From Utricularia gibba (lineage: Eukaryota > Streptophyta > Magnoliopsida > Lamiales > Lentibulariaceae), in assembly GCA_002189035.1 (NCBI GenBank), contig NEEC01000009.1, forward strand, positions 2,976,001 to 3,040,000: a stretch of DNA of 64,000 nucleotides, in the 5' to 3' direction. The translations under genes were made by a program, and so were the position numbers. Positions 51,001 through 63,214 of the stretch are shown here, one piece after another. The notes beneath the pieces are model-generated. The model was not told the DNA's origin. It worked only from the letters and a program-made list of their open reading frames with translations, and made no database searches. Each line of letters opens with the position of its first letter. The first letter of the stretch is position 1.

Positions 51001-52523
51001 ACATACAAGCATATCGAATCAATTGAGTGAAGGGAAAATGCGACTAAATGCATCTAGTGGCAGTTCTACCTCCTTTGGTTTGATAATTGATGGGAAGTCA
51101 TTGACTTTTGCCCTGAGCAAGAACCTGGAGGATTCATTTCTGGATCTATCATTGAAATGTTCATCTGTAATATGCTGTCGGTCAACACCAAAGCAAAAAG
51201 CTCTGGTATGTGTTATTATTTCCTTTACTTTTTTTGCCATTACCCCTGTATTTGAAAGTTAGGTTTATTCAGAGGGGAGTTATGTAATTGCATTGTGGAA
51301 GATGTTCAGGTTGCGAGACTTGTAAAGAAAGGTACAGGAAGAGTGACGCTAGCTATTGGAGACGGGGCAAATGATGTAGGAATGCTTCAAGAAGCCGATA
51401 TTGGAGTCGGGATTAGTGGGGTAGAGGGGATGCAGGTACTTTCACTTAGCGCTCATTTTCTTTGAAGGTTTCTCGACCTCAAGCATTTTATTTTGTTTGA
51501 ACATTCTGTATTTAGGCTGCTGTGTCAAGTGACTTTGCCATAGCACAGTTCCGTTTTCTCGAGCGTCTTCTATTGGTTCATGGACACTGGTGCTACAGAA
51601 GAATATCAATGATGGTATTTTACTGCTCATAGTAGACCCTTTTTTGTTTGTTATCGTGCCTTTCATTAGTATTCACATACTGATTTTATGTTGGGTTGCA
51701 GCTCTGCTATTTCTTTTACAAGAACCTTACATTTGGGTTCACTCTGTTCTTGTTCGAGGCCCATGCTTCGTTTTCTGGTCAACCTGCTTACAACGATTGG
51801 TACATGTCATTCTACAACGTGCTCTTCACTTCACTCCCGGTGATTACTATTGGTGTCTTTGATCAGGATGTTTCTGCGCGTTTTTGTCTGAAGGTAAATA
51901 GAAAAATTCTCTACAGGAAACTTCCACCAAAGCATTCATTTTTCTGTGCCCTTCTGCAGTATCCAGAGTTATATCAAGAAGGGGTGCGTAATGTCCTCTT
52001 CAGTTGGTCCCGGGTGCTCGGCTGGATGTTAAATGGCATCCTCAGTTCCACCATCATCTTCTTTTTTACAACCAGTTCAGTTCTCCTCCAGCCCTTCAGG
52101 AGTGATGGCCATGTGGTTGATTTCGGTGTGCTGGGAGTGATGATGTATACATGTGTCGTATGGACCGTGAACTGCCAAATGGCTCTCTCCGTCAGCTACT
52201 TCACCTGGATCCAACACTTTGTCATTTGGGGCAGCATCTTACTCTGGTACCTGTTTCTACTGGTTTTTGGCGCCATCACTCCCATAAGATCCACGACTGC
52301 ATATCAGGTGTTCATCGAGGCATGCGCGCCCAGCCCCTTCTACTGGCTGGCGGCACTCCTCGTTGTCCTGTCGAGTTTGCTGCCATTCTTCTTGTACAGG
52401 GCACTGCAGATAGAGTTCAAGCCCATGATTCATGATGTTGTTCAGAGGCGAAGATTACAAAGACCAGAGACCACCCAATTAGCTGATGAGCCGCTTCCCT
52501 TTTGCCCGGACAGAATAAAGTAA
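48015..52523 (+). CDS. P4-type phospholipid-transporting ATPase (flippase, ALA family)
   Basis: Membrane flippase that moves aminophospholipids or other lipids to the cytosolic leaflet, in complex with an ALIS/CDC50 beta-subunit. Eleven exons give an intact 1175-residue frame: 48015-48407, 48566-49923, 50054-50164, 50264-50540, 50653-50741, 50831-50939, 50996-51205, 51310-51435, 51516-51614, 51702-51893, 51960-52523. Key motifs are the actuator DGETNLK (about 195), the phosphorylation site [10 protein letters not shown] with Asp about 427, ATP-binding [12 protein letters not shown] and [10 protein letters not shown] (about 866). N-terminal YCNDP and [19 protein letters not shown] are ALA hallmarks. 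Ten membrane helices are expected, the last ones in exons 10-11. Sequence and length suggest the ALA4-ALA12 group, not ALA1-3. The C-terminus ends shortly after the last helix, without a long regulatory tail. Confidence 0.96.
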
Positions 52524-53299
52524 AGAAGAAGGAAAGCTTGTCAAAAGGACGAGTAGATGTATACACTGTGTGTGCAGAAAGTGAGGTTTGCAGATGAATT
52601 TCAACAATGATTAGCATCTCTCCTGTGTATGTCACAATAAGTTTCATTGGAGGCTGGCTGCATTCTATTCTATTCTTTCAGAAGAATCATATGCATACTA
52701 CATACCCCTCCTTGACTTGGTTTTATTCAACTAAACCTTCCACTGCTCTGCTGTTTTGTAAGGATAAGAATCGGGTGGCGGCCAGGCCATCATCATCTTG
52801 GCCTGGTTCACTATGGAAGGTGCTAAGCAACTACACCCAAGCTACTACTATGGCTTCCTATCAAACACCTCATCTCAAGTAGGTATAGAGCAAGGAAAGT
52901 AAGTATGGAGAAGAATTTTGCACACCAGATGTTTGAACAACTCAAAAGCAAAACCAAAGAGCATGGTTTTGTAAATAAGAACTGTTTTGAGAGTATAACA
53001 ACAATAAGAATAATACTATCAGGGAAATTAAAAGGAAATTTGGAGTATTTTGAGTGAACTTTATGTTGTTTTGTATGGGCCACACACAGTGAAGCTCCTG
53101 CTCCACCAACATTGGAGCTCTGTGGACATGGTACAAAAAGCAGAGGTCAGTTTGCATGACCCAATCCGATGCCAGAAAGCTGTGGTTCATTCATTCATTC
53201 ACGCCCCTTATCCACAGAACCCTGATTTCTCATGCATGCAGAGATGCCCCGCCCCAGCTCTCCTTATAAGAGGGCCCTCCCCCACAACTCATACCCGCA
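52524..53299. promoter_or_regulatory. Spacer with carbonic anhydrase promoter
   Basis: Holds the 3' UTR of the P4-ATPase gene and the upstream region of the carbonic anhydrase gene. A TATA-like TTATAAG lies near 53264, about 36 bases before the first ATG, leaving a short leader. No other gene is supported. Confidence 0.45.
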
Positions 53300-55728
53300 A
53301 TGTCGACCTTCGCCGGCGGCCTCCCTTCCGTTAGTTGCAGAGCCCCGATCCGCGCCGCGGCTCCAGCAGCCTCCCCGCCAAACCTCATCCGCCACGAACC
53401 CCTCATCGCTACTTCCACATCTTCCTTCTCGGCGTCTGCGGTACAACACAATGCATCACCATTCATTCTAAGTTGCAGAGGTCATTCATGATGTGCGACG
53501 CATGCTTTAGGCATCATTCACGAGAACATCTCGTCGTGTCCCTTAGCTTCTCTAGCGGTTACTGGGTCGTAGGCATCCAGCACTGTCGCAGTGCCACTTA
53601 AACAAAAAGAGGGTCTGTCGTGATGTTTGAAGTTTGGGGAACTAGGATTCAAGGGTGTAAGAGGGATGGCGCCTTATGTGTGTGCATGATGATGTTATTG
53701 CAGAGACAAGACATGGCAGCCAACCCGTACGAGAATGCTGTCGCCTCCCTCTCCAAGCTCATGAGGTTTGTCAATCCGGATACCGTTTTTTGTGTCTTCA
53801 TGAGTATTTAAAATATTTGGATTCGAATGAAAACATGGAAACCCTAGAAAGAATGATGCGAGTCGCTATGTCACTTGGGGTGACGAGTAGATTTTTTTAT
53901 TTTAATAAGAAAAAATGAATTAATTTGATTAAAATAATTTAATGATCTGAAAAAAAAAAGATATCATGTTTAGGACTGCTAATTTAATAAAGCTTCAAAA
54001 CCATAATTTTTATTTTTTTTATTTTTAATAAATTGTTCCAAAAAGTAACCGTTGCCAGGTTGCAACGGTCAGGAGTATTATTTAAATATTAGAAAAAGGC
54101 ATCTGATTTCATGGGTCTAATGCTATTTGGCGCGGTGCAGTGAGAAAGCGCATTTGGGCACAGCGGCAGCGGCCAAAATCGATGCGATCACGGCGGAGTT
54201 GAAGACTGCCGATGGAAGCGCTGCCGTGTCATCCGAAACCACCGAAAGGTTCAAATCTGGTTTCATCAAGTTCAAGAGAGAAAAATACGAGTAAGTAAAG
54301 CTTCAAGTCGCGATTCAGAATTCGATTTGAAGTACGAGTTAGTGAAAGTATAACTCGCGTAAACATCCAGGAAGGACCCTGCTCTGTTTGCCGATCTCGC
54401 CAAGGGACAAAGCCCTAAGGTACGAACATAAACACTAGTTCCCCCGATTTTGGAGAAACCGCCATCGATCTTCGATTTGCATTTTTAGTACATGATCTTT
54501 GCATGCTCCGATTCACGCGTCTGTCCGTCGCACATTCTGGGAATCGAACCTGGTGAGGCATTCGTCGTCCGCAGCGTCGCCAACATCGTTGCTCCATTCG
54601 ATAAGGTTCCAGATCACTAGTAATGTTATTAATGAATTTCGAGTATTGAATTGTTGATAAATCTTCTTCCTTGCTCCAACAGACCAGGTTCTCCGGCGTT
54701 GGGGCTGCAGTTGAGTACGCTACTCTGCATCTGAAGGTGAGATTAGGATTTGAACTAGAATAAAAATCAGATTCATTTCATCAAATGCCCGTCCAATGAA
54801 TCCCAGCGAAAAAAGCTCATCTGGGATACACTTGCTTTTCAGGTGAAGGAAATTGTGGTGATCGGCCACAGTGCCTGTGGAGGAATCAAGGGGCTCTTAT
54901 CCTTCCCATATGATGGTTCCTCATCCACGTAAGCCTTTCATTGCTACTTGTAATACTCAAATAAATGAGGCACACAGGTTGATGAAAAAGGAAGCTATGG
55001 AGTTTGTGCAATCACGACACTCCACGCATATATCACTTTAGCTATTTTCCACTGTTGGCATCGTTCACATATCCAGTCTCCCAACAGTATAAATATTTGT
55101 ATTGTTTTGTGCTGGTTCAGTGAATTCATTGAAGACTGGGTGAAGATCGTATTACCTGCAAAGCAGAAGGTCCTGGCCGAAAACGGAGGGCTCTCTTTAG
55201 CTCAACAGCTTGTGATCGCAGAGAAAGTGAGTGTCCAGAACTTGCTTATAATTCCCCCAACTTTAATCATGTGAGAAAATGCAATCAGTAGATAGATGGT
55301 GATGAAATAAATGGAGAAGGAACCTGCTCTCTCTGTCTTTTGTGGAACAGGAAGCCGTGAATGTCTCTCTGGCAAACCTGTTGACCTACCCGTTCGTGAG
55401 AGATGGGCTGCTGAAGAAGACACTGGCACTGAAGGGAGGCTACTATGATTTCGTCAACGGAAGCTTTGAGCTTTGGAGCGTCGACTTCGGCCTGTCTGCT
55501 CCTGTTTCCGTATGAACCACTACCAACCAAAACAAAGAGCAGTAATATTACCTGTAAAGCTTCTTTGAAGTTTTTCCAGTACACCACACCCTTGAATTTC
55601 TTGCGCAACTGCGGCACTTGTCCCTTGGTTTGTGGAAGCATAGTCGCCCAGGGACTTCACTTGTGTTGTCTTTTGTTTTTTGATAGGTAAAAGACGTGGC
55701 CACAATACTTCACTGGAAGCTACTGTAA
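53300..55728 (+). CDS. Beta-carbonic anhydrase, likely plastid and cytosolic forms
   Basis: Zinc enzyme interconverting CO2 and bicarbonate. Ten exons: 53300-53440, 53704-53765, 54141-54290, 54371-54419, 54489-54605, 54683-54736, 54843-54928, 55121-55226, 55351-55509, 55687-55728; spliced, they give an intact 321-residue frame. Exon 1 encodes a Ser/Ala/Pro-rich chloroplast transit peptide, and a second start is available in exon 2 ([10 protein letters not shown] at 53713), which would give a cytosolic form. Zinc-site motifs: CSDSRV (Cys 140, Asp 142, Arg 144) and GHSACGG (His 200, Cys 203), with [13 protein letters not shown] between. The C-terminus can end in two ways: retention of the last intron reads GTA TGA (VSV end at 55515), while splicing adds [13 protein letters not shown]. 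Both forms are known in dicot beta-CAs (family recall). Confidence 0.95.
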
Positions 55729-56246
55729 GGGCGAGCCTGGGATTGGAATAATGTTGTCGTGTTGTTGTAACTGTTGAACCTCGTAATGCTCATCCCTATA
55801 TGGCTCCGTGCAAAAGTAAAACATAATATGTTTTGAAAAAATTTTAAATATATTTTTAATTTTTAAAATATAAAAAGTAGAAGTAGAAATTTTTTGAAAA
55901 ATAGAAATAGATAAAAGAACTGTAAAAATAGATATTTTTAGAAATCTGATGTCAAAAACGAAGTTGAGAAATAAAAGTAAATATTTTATTATTTTTATTT
56001 CTGTCTTATTTTAAATTGCATATAAAAATTATTTTTTTCAAAAATAAAAATAGAAATAGAAAATATTTTGTGCAAAATTAATTTTGGTAAAAACAGAAAT
56101 AAAAACAACAAAAAATTTTACAACACATAGTAATAGACTTCGTTATTGAGGAAAGGAAGAAGGAACTCCTTTTCTTGGAGTTCTACCTCGTCGAGTTTTA
56201 AATCACTGGTTTCAAATCAGAGGAGGAAGGGAATGGACGCAAGGGA
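55729..56246. repeat. Convergent AT-rich spacer with A-rich direct and inverted motifs
   Basis: Tail-to-tail spacer between the carbonic anhydrase gene and the OM47-like gene. The part 55818-56125 is nearly all A and T and contains many copies of AAAATAGAAATAG-like words and their complements (TATTTCTG), arranged so that left and right halves are partly complementary. This resembles a decayed MITE-like element, but no clear ends or target duplication are visible. Confidence 0.4.
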
Positions 56247-58734
56247 TCACAAAATCTTATCGAGGGGCTTCAGCTCCATGGGCATGCCATCTAAATTCCC
56301 GGACTGAAGTTCAGATTGAAGAAGAGGTCTTTTCCCAGATTTCCATTGTATTCCCTCAGCGAGATGTTCCTTGTTGGGTGTCAGCATAACGAAGTTGGGG
56401 TCTGCTCTTTGATAACTGCATCAAGTAATCACACCAAACTTGGTATCATGAAAGCCTTGAGGAATGGCAGCTGAAAAACATCCAATGCAATGGCAATGAA
56501 CTGACCTTGCTTCACGGATATTGTCAACGTGAAGACTGAACCCGAGGGATGTCTTAGCGTTGGTGTGGTCTCGACCAGCTGCAAAAACAATGACTTCGTT
56601 CATGCTCATAGACTTGCATATCTCTCACCACTCTTCAGTGAAAAACTATGAGGAAATCATCATGTCATATCTCGTTTGGCATGGAAACTTGGAGGAGTGT
56701 TGGTAAAGAGACAATGCTTCATTCATAAAACGACCTTTCCCGGCATAAAAAACTTCTCATGAAAATAAAAATCCAGACCAGCTTAAGCAGACTCTCGAAC
56801 AACATGTATCATTCACATGCATTGAACATGAGCTGGGTAAGTTTCAAGGCTTAAACCTGACACGCTTATTGTGAAAGAAGGATTCCACCAAGATTTGAAG
56901 GCTAAAGCTATTGAAGAGCTGAGAGATCCAACTTTGCCCTTGAGGAAAAAAAAAAAATGAAAAAGTCAGATGCTACCAAAAAAAAACTTGATTGGCTTCT
57001 TTGGGGCTTGTTTTACCTTCACTAGAAAGTTTTTGTTAGCTTGCCAAGATGCGCCCACTTGGAAGCTGGAATCTTGAGGAGTTTTTGACGATATTTTATC
57101 ATCAATCCTTCAGTAAAAGTGTAAATATGGCTTTGAATAAGCATTTCAAGTCGGGTTGCACATTAACAATCAACAATCATACCTTGTCTGCAACTCAAAA
57201 CCGAAGTCAACATAATTGGTGATTCCAACTACGTCCTGTTCCTCTAGCGGATTTTTAATCTATTCATGCAATAGACACAGTTGTGTGAACATTTTTTTAA
57301 TTTAAAACTATCTATCACAATGCCTATAGCAAGAGAGAAGGAGAGTTCTGGGAGAGAACAAAATGATATGTTTCAAGTATAAACCTTTCTTTGAACCACT
57401 ATGTGCTGATAGAAAGAGGCAATGAACTGCAGAAAGGAAGCAGAAAAGCAGGTTAAGTTGCATAAAAAATTAACCCATTATGCGATATTCATCAGGGAAA
57501 ACTCAAGGACCTGTGAGTTTTTAGCAAATTCAAGCGAAAAATTGAAAGATGGACTCAATGGACTGCTTGATCCTAACCCATAGCAAATGGCACAGCTCCA
57601 ATTATCCATATTTTTGTATTGTTCATACTGTGCTTCTTTACTGCCTTCAGCTGAACAGAAAATTAATGGCTAAACTGACAAAGAATAAGAAAAACAAGAT
57701 TCCTTGAAATCACACATACATCGTGGTTCATATTGTAATCCAGCCATCAATCTCCCAATTTTGCTTACCAGCCATGCATTTTTTGGAAGCCGGTCTACGG
57801 CTGAGAATGATTAGACAAGCAATCAGGTAGGTTATTTAGAATAGGGAATTACGAGCTACTAAAAAAAATCCAAAAGTTTCAGGGAGACGTTAGTTTAAAA
57901 ATATTTTAGATAGAAAAGCATTTTTAAGTAATCTCAGCGTCCGAATATGACAGAACTAATGTACCTGAAAAGGGAGCAAATGTGGCTCCAGCTGAAAGAT
58001 TGGAAGATCCGTATCTTAAACCCATGATGCCGAAGTCTCCAGAAGCCACTCTGCATCATCATATACATTGCTAAAAGATAACGTCACTGAAAAGGTCTAT
58101 AAAAACTTATGTACAGGTGAAAAAGCATCTTGGTAAGACCTTTCTTTCAAAAGTACGGGGAAAATGCCAAATGCCCCGAGTCCAAACTTGGGATAGTATG
58201 AACAGGATCGCAACAGCAAAACCCTAGGCAAAATTCACATGCACAAGAGAATTTACGCGCGAGAAGTTGCCTCAAGGGCATATTTCCAGGAGAAAGCTCT
58301 TACGGGTCCATGTTTGAGACAGAAATATCGATGAAACTGTGAGGATTGTCAGCACTGCAACGAACAAGAAAATTTTTTTACTATTCATACTGAATGAAAG
58401 TCAATAGATCTCTCGCTAAACCTCTGCATTCGAAACTGGGCATTCGCAACAATTTTCTCATCTAGCTGGCGATCAAAACCTGCAACCTGATCAAGCTAAG
58501 GAAAGCACCTTTCTAGTAAAGACTGACTTCAAACCATAAGAATTCGTGAAAAAAAAAAAAAGAAACAAGGTCTATCCAGAAAAAGGATACACTTGCAACC
58601 AAATCAACATTCGGATCATCAATCGGTTTAAGCATAATTCTGGAGTTAAAACGCCTGGATTCTTCAAAATAGTCATTGAAGAGGCATTTCAATGCCATCT
58701 TCCCAAACAGCAAGTCGTAGGACGACTCCAGCAT
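56247..58734 (-). CDS. Mitochondrial/plastid outer-membrane beta-barrel-like protein (OM47-like)
   Basis: Thirteen exons give an intact 391-residue frame: 58734-58593, 58479-58422, 58354-58304, 58223-58140, 58050-57965, 57800-57720, 57650-57511, 57426-57385, 57259-57183, 57107-57017, 56938-56857, 56578-56506, 56415-56247. Frame continuity across all of them supports the chain. ATG 58734 was chosen; another in-frame Met follows at codon 13. The sequence is rich in alternating aromatic and small residues (YYPKFGLGAFGIFP, GIMGLRYGSSNLSAGATF, WLVSKIGRLMAGLQYEP, WSCAICYGLGSSSPLSPSFN) and ends with YQRADPNFVMLTPNKEHL. I recall the same order of blocks in a conserved plant protein of the At3g27930/OM47 type, a VDAC-like outer-membrane protein reported in mitochondria and linked to chlorophyll breakdown; I hold this identification only moderately. 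Confidence 0.7.
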
Positions 58735-59370
58735 CCTTCATGGCCAAAAACATGAAATCGAAAGGAGCAATTTCATAAAAGAAGATGTAGAAAACAAATA
58801 CAATAGCAGATGAGCCGCAGCGAACATATAACCACCTCGTACGGGCACCGAGAGGGGGAAATCGAAGAGTGGCGGAACCAGTACCACCTGTGGCGGCGGC
58901 GACGATTCGGTGGACCACCAGTTCCACATTTCCAGCGAGATCTTTCTGCAGCTGCAATTATCGGAAACAAGACCGCTGATAAACCCAACGCAAGCCAGAC
59001 AGTTGTTGCATCAATCGAAAAGAAAATCCCTCAGCTCCGGCAGTGACCGCTTCCTACTTCCACATTCTCCGCCGCCGCCAGATCATCATTTTTGTTACCT
59101 CCCAGGTTTTTAAGGAATTGGGGCGAAAAAAATCTAATTGTATTCACAATCTAAAATATAAAAAAATATTACTAAAATGATATCATTCAAAAAAACTATC
59201 ATACATCTATATTATTAATTTTTAAATTTAAATTATTATTAAATAAATTTTTTTTAATATAATAAAATAGACATCTAATGGATAATAAGGATAGTCATCT
59301 TGTACGGTGAGAAAAAAAAAAAAAAAAGAATAGCAGAAGAAGGGAAACGGAGATCGTTTGCTATGCATCT
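58735..59370. promoter_or_regulatory. OM47-like leader and KLC-related 3' region
   Basis: Likely 5' UTR (about 58800-59050) and promoter of the OM47-like gene on the minus strand. Several short frames with ATG or near-cognate starts read into the leader, but none splices in phase with the coding exons. An A-run lies at 59311-59327. AT-rich sequence at 59150-59290 separates the genes. Confidence 0.4.
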
Positions 59371-61575
59371 TCAGGAAGCACGTACATTGTGGGGCTTGAT
59401 GCTGCGAGTGTTCTTGGCAAAAAGTGTTTCCAAAGATCTCGACTTTTTCCTCCTCATCAACCCGGATTCTTTCAACAGCTCATCAAGCCTCCGTTTCTCA
59501 TCTTCAACGATAGGATCTGCAGTTCCGAGCTTCTCCTCTCGCAGCTCGACTACATGCTCCAAGATGTCGACTGCATCAGCAGTTCTGTGGACAAGAAGCC
59601 ACAAACTCTGCGTCAGTTCAAGTGGGTGAGGAGAAATGACGACAAATAGTGGATGGATTATGGTGGGGGCAATTTACCTGCCCAATGCATCATATGCTCC
59701 TGCAAGATTGCTGTAAACCGCAAGAGTGTCGGGATGATAAGGTCCACATTCTTCTTCCAGAATGCGTCTGGATTCTTCAAACAAGTTGGCGGCTTCCTTG
59801 ATGGCTAAAAGTTGCACACAGGCAAGCCCCATTTGGTTCAAAGCAATGCCAAAAAGTGGAGTTTTCTTCTCACCTATGGCGCGGAACTTGGATGTTGCAT
59901 TCTTGAGGTAGGTATAGGACTCGGAATAGTTTCCCAGAATGAAGTGCAAGACCCCCATTTGAGCTTCGATCCCAATGATTATGCTCTGCTGACCTGGTGC
60001 TTTGCCATAATCCTCCAAGGCCTTGTGAAGTAACTCAAGTGCCTTCTCATGCTCATTTGCAGACTCATAGATGACAGAAATATCCACCAAACCACTAGCA
60101 ATCTCCTCAAGTGAGGTTCCTTGAATTGGCTTGGAATAAATGTGAAGAGCATCTTCACAATAAGATTTGGATTCTGTGAATTTTCCTATCTTGTTGTATA
60201 AATCTGCTAAACGAACAAAGACTGAAGCAACAGAGAGGTCATTCTCTCCTTTACGTGCCTTGAGCATGTTCAGAGCTTTCTGATATGCAAAAATGGCCTC
60301 ATCATACCGAGCCAATGATAAGTACGCATCCCCGATGTTACACTCGATGGATGCAACATCCTCACTCTGGCCATTAGCAGCCATCGCCATGCTTGCAAGA
60401 ACATAATTTTCCAGGGCACCTTGATGATCTCCTTTCGCATCATAAATAAGCCCAAGCAATCTTCTGTCAGCTGCTTCCTGTGGAGAAGCTGATGATCCAT
60501 TCTCCTTATGGACCGCAAGAGATCTTTCACAAAGTTTCAATGCCTCGTCAAACTGCATTGCTTGAACATGGGCCTCAGCCAAGTACCTGCAGGTCTCAGC
60601 ATATCGAGGGTCTTTTTCTCCAAGAACTTGGCATTGAATCTCTAACCCTGCAGTGTAGAATATAATCGAATTCTCAATCTGTCCAAGCATTGCATAAGTA
60701 TCACCCAACTGCATGCAACCAGCAAATTTTGCAAGAGCATGAGTGTGATCTAAATCAATATTTGCAATATCAATAGATCTCTCCAGAATTGGAATGGCTT
60801 CATCATATTGCCCGAGACTGCAGTACAACGCTGACACAACATGGAGACAGCTAACATAATCTAAGTTGGGACTGTCATCTCCTGAAACTTCAAAAATTTT
60901 CTTTGCTCGAAGAGATAAAGCAAGCGCCTTCTGTGTGTTATCCCCTGATGACATGATTTCCTTAGCTTGTTTTAGCAAACACTGTCCAAGGTTTCCCCTA
61001 TCATCTTTCTGATCAGTTCCATGTTGCAAGCTATTACCACCATGTAGACTGCTTTTGTCAGAAACATTTTTCATGTTCTTCACCACTTGTTTCCCATTCG
61101 GAGGCCTCCCCTTGGGGGTTTTGCTTTTTAAAGTAGCCTTTTTGTTTGCCTCAGAGCCAAATCGCAATGTAGATCCCGGTGTTGATGGCTCATTCTTGTT
61201 TTCATCGTCTGAAACTTTAATCCCTGCAGGAGTGCAATCCTCCCCTTTAGTAGTTTCCTCATCATTTTTCCCCATAACCTCCGGTGCACCATAATCTCCC
61301 CCGGCAAGAAACCGCAACTCAGAATCAATTCTCGACTCTTCCCCGTATGATACAAAACTTTGTCTTGATGGAGAATTATCGGAGCTCTGCATCTCACATA
61401 CATTGTAATACAGTTGCTCCAGGGAAGTTTCAACAGCTCCTTCTATGGCTAAGTCCAGAGAGTCACTCCCTGGGCTCTGCGTGGTTAAAGGGCTTCTCGG
61501 AGACCTCTCACTGTAAAAATCCTTTTGAGGGACGTTCAGCTCACCATTTGACTCACCCATTGCGTATTCAGTCAT
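59371..61575 (-). CDS. Kinesin-light-chain-related TPR protein (KLCR/CMU)
   Basis: Plant-specific TPR protein of 703 residues. Two coding exons, 61575-59678 and 59584-59371, keep the frame. ATG 61575 lies just after a TTTCTCAG acceptor, so there is at least one leader intron upstream. The first roughly 200 residues are Ser/Pro/Lys-rich and disordered. Residues about 210-690 are tandem kinesin-light-chain-type TPRs, for example LGQYDEAIPILERSIDIA, LGDTYAMLGQIENSIIFY, DAYLSLARYDEAIFAYQKAL and NLAGAYDALGR, each about 42 residues apart. The C-terminus (SGLMRRKKSRSLETLFA) is basic. In Arabidopsis KLCR/CMU proteins sit on cortical microtubules and guide cellulose synthase trafficking, together with IQD scaffolds; this role is inferred from family. 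Which of KLCR1-3 it matches is not clear. Confidence 0.93.
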
Positions 61576-63214
61576 CTGAGAAAGAAAGCAATCGGAGAAT
61601 TTTGTCACTGTGCAGGAACAAATCCATATTATTAAACACACAAAACTCAACCTCCATTTCCCACATCATCATCCACCAAACATCAAAGGGGACAAAGTAT
61701 CGTCATTATAAATGGCAAGCAAATGGAAGGAGGCGCATTTCTGGAATCACACGAACATCCACCCAGAAAGAAAAGAAATCCTCAAGAACGTCATATACCA
61801 AAAACGTGTTTCTTCATGAAACAAAACCATTCATCGTTTTCAAGAAACAAGGGTAACAAAAATCATACCTTTGAAAACCCCAGAAACTATATTATGCTCT
61901 ATGCCTCCACCCTTGCCGTTGTTCCTGCAATACACACAAAAATGCGTCTAAATACACGCGTAGGTTGTGGGGCGGCAGCGCAGGAAGAAGGGGATTGGAC
62001 AAGGGATGAATGAAATACAATAAACACCAGGCGACTTTATGAATTGAATCAAATGGGGTGTCGAATTCTGACCAATGTAGGTTTTTGTGAGAGAATGACA
62101 ACAATTATTGCTGATGTGAAGGTATAAAAATAGGCAGGGAGCAGAAATCATGAAGATGAAGATGACCCCCGCCATTCCAACCAACAAATTCACATTTTAT
62201 ATGCAGCATTCTTCTTCTCTGCTTTCAATGCTTGACAAAAGTAGGTAGATATAAAATTTGACAAACTAAATACATGATTTTAGTTTTTCCATGATAACTT
62301 TTGTTATGTACCAAAAATATACGCAAACATTGAATTAATCAGTAGGGGTTTGAATCGAATGTAAGGAGTTAAAATTATATGAATGAATAATGATCATTGT
62401 TATTTACTCAAATGACATAATTGATATCTATAAATAATATTTAATCTCTATTATTTTAAAATTATTTTTAATTAATTTTCATTATTTTTTACATAAAATA
62501 TTTTAAAAAAATCATAAAAATAATCTCGTGTAGCATAATTTGAATTATAAATAATTATTATTGTATTCATTAAAAAATATAATTTATAAATGATCAACTT
62601 AAATATATATTAAGAATTAAGTTATTGAATTATTTAAATTATATAAATAAAATGGTTAACTAATTGAAATTTTGGAAAAAATTATATAAAACAAGTATGA
62701 TTTAAATTTTATAGTCAGTAGTATATCTAATAATTTTATTTTTAAAAAATAAATAAATAAAGTATGATACAAAAAAAAAGGATTTTAGTTTCAAACCTGT
62801 CACAGTACGATAAAAAACAGCTATAAGGGTAAATCAAATAGACAGTAACAAAATTTAGGGCTCAAAACAAGAAACAGAGAGGAGCGCGGGAAAGATTCTG
62901 CTATCCGCTGAATTGTGATTGAAAAACTGTGAGTAGTCGTTAGTCTTCTAATAATGTACAATATCTGGTTATGGTGATTAGAAATTTGTGTTTGCGGTTT
63001 CTGAGTTGGATGTTTCGGTGCTTTCTGTTGTTTTTGCAGCTGTGAATCATTTTACAAAATGTTTTCGTGATTCTTGAACCGTTGTTTGACTTAATTTTCC
63101 ATTTTGTATGTGATATGGCGAATCAAGGCTGGAATTTTTTTTGTGGGTGATGTAATTACCTCAGCTCGTCTGTCATCAAATTTCCAATAACTTTTTCAGC
63201 AACGGGATAGGAGA
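61576..63214. promoter_or_regulatory. Divergent AT-rich region (KLC-related / C3HC zinc finger)
   Basis: About 1.6 kb between two outward genes. 61576-62250 holds the KLC-related leader introns and promoter. 62260-62800 is very AT-rich with no gene. 62870-63210 probably contains the start region and leader intron of the zinc-finger gene, ending in a TTTTTCAGC acceptor near 63199. Confidence 0.45.

Noticed and set aside
54053-54076. Short hairpin (ACCGTTGC ... GCAACGGT) in a carbonic anhydrase intron
   Set aside because: An 8-base stem with a 6-base loop is too short for a miRNA precursor and shows no other signal.
54530-54560. Sequence resembling a tRNA T-loop (GGGAATCGAACC)
   Set aside because: It is inside a carbonic anhydrase exon and encodes the conserved LGIEPG; no cloverleaf can be made around it.
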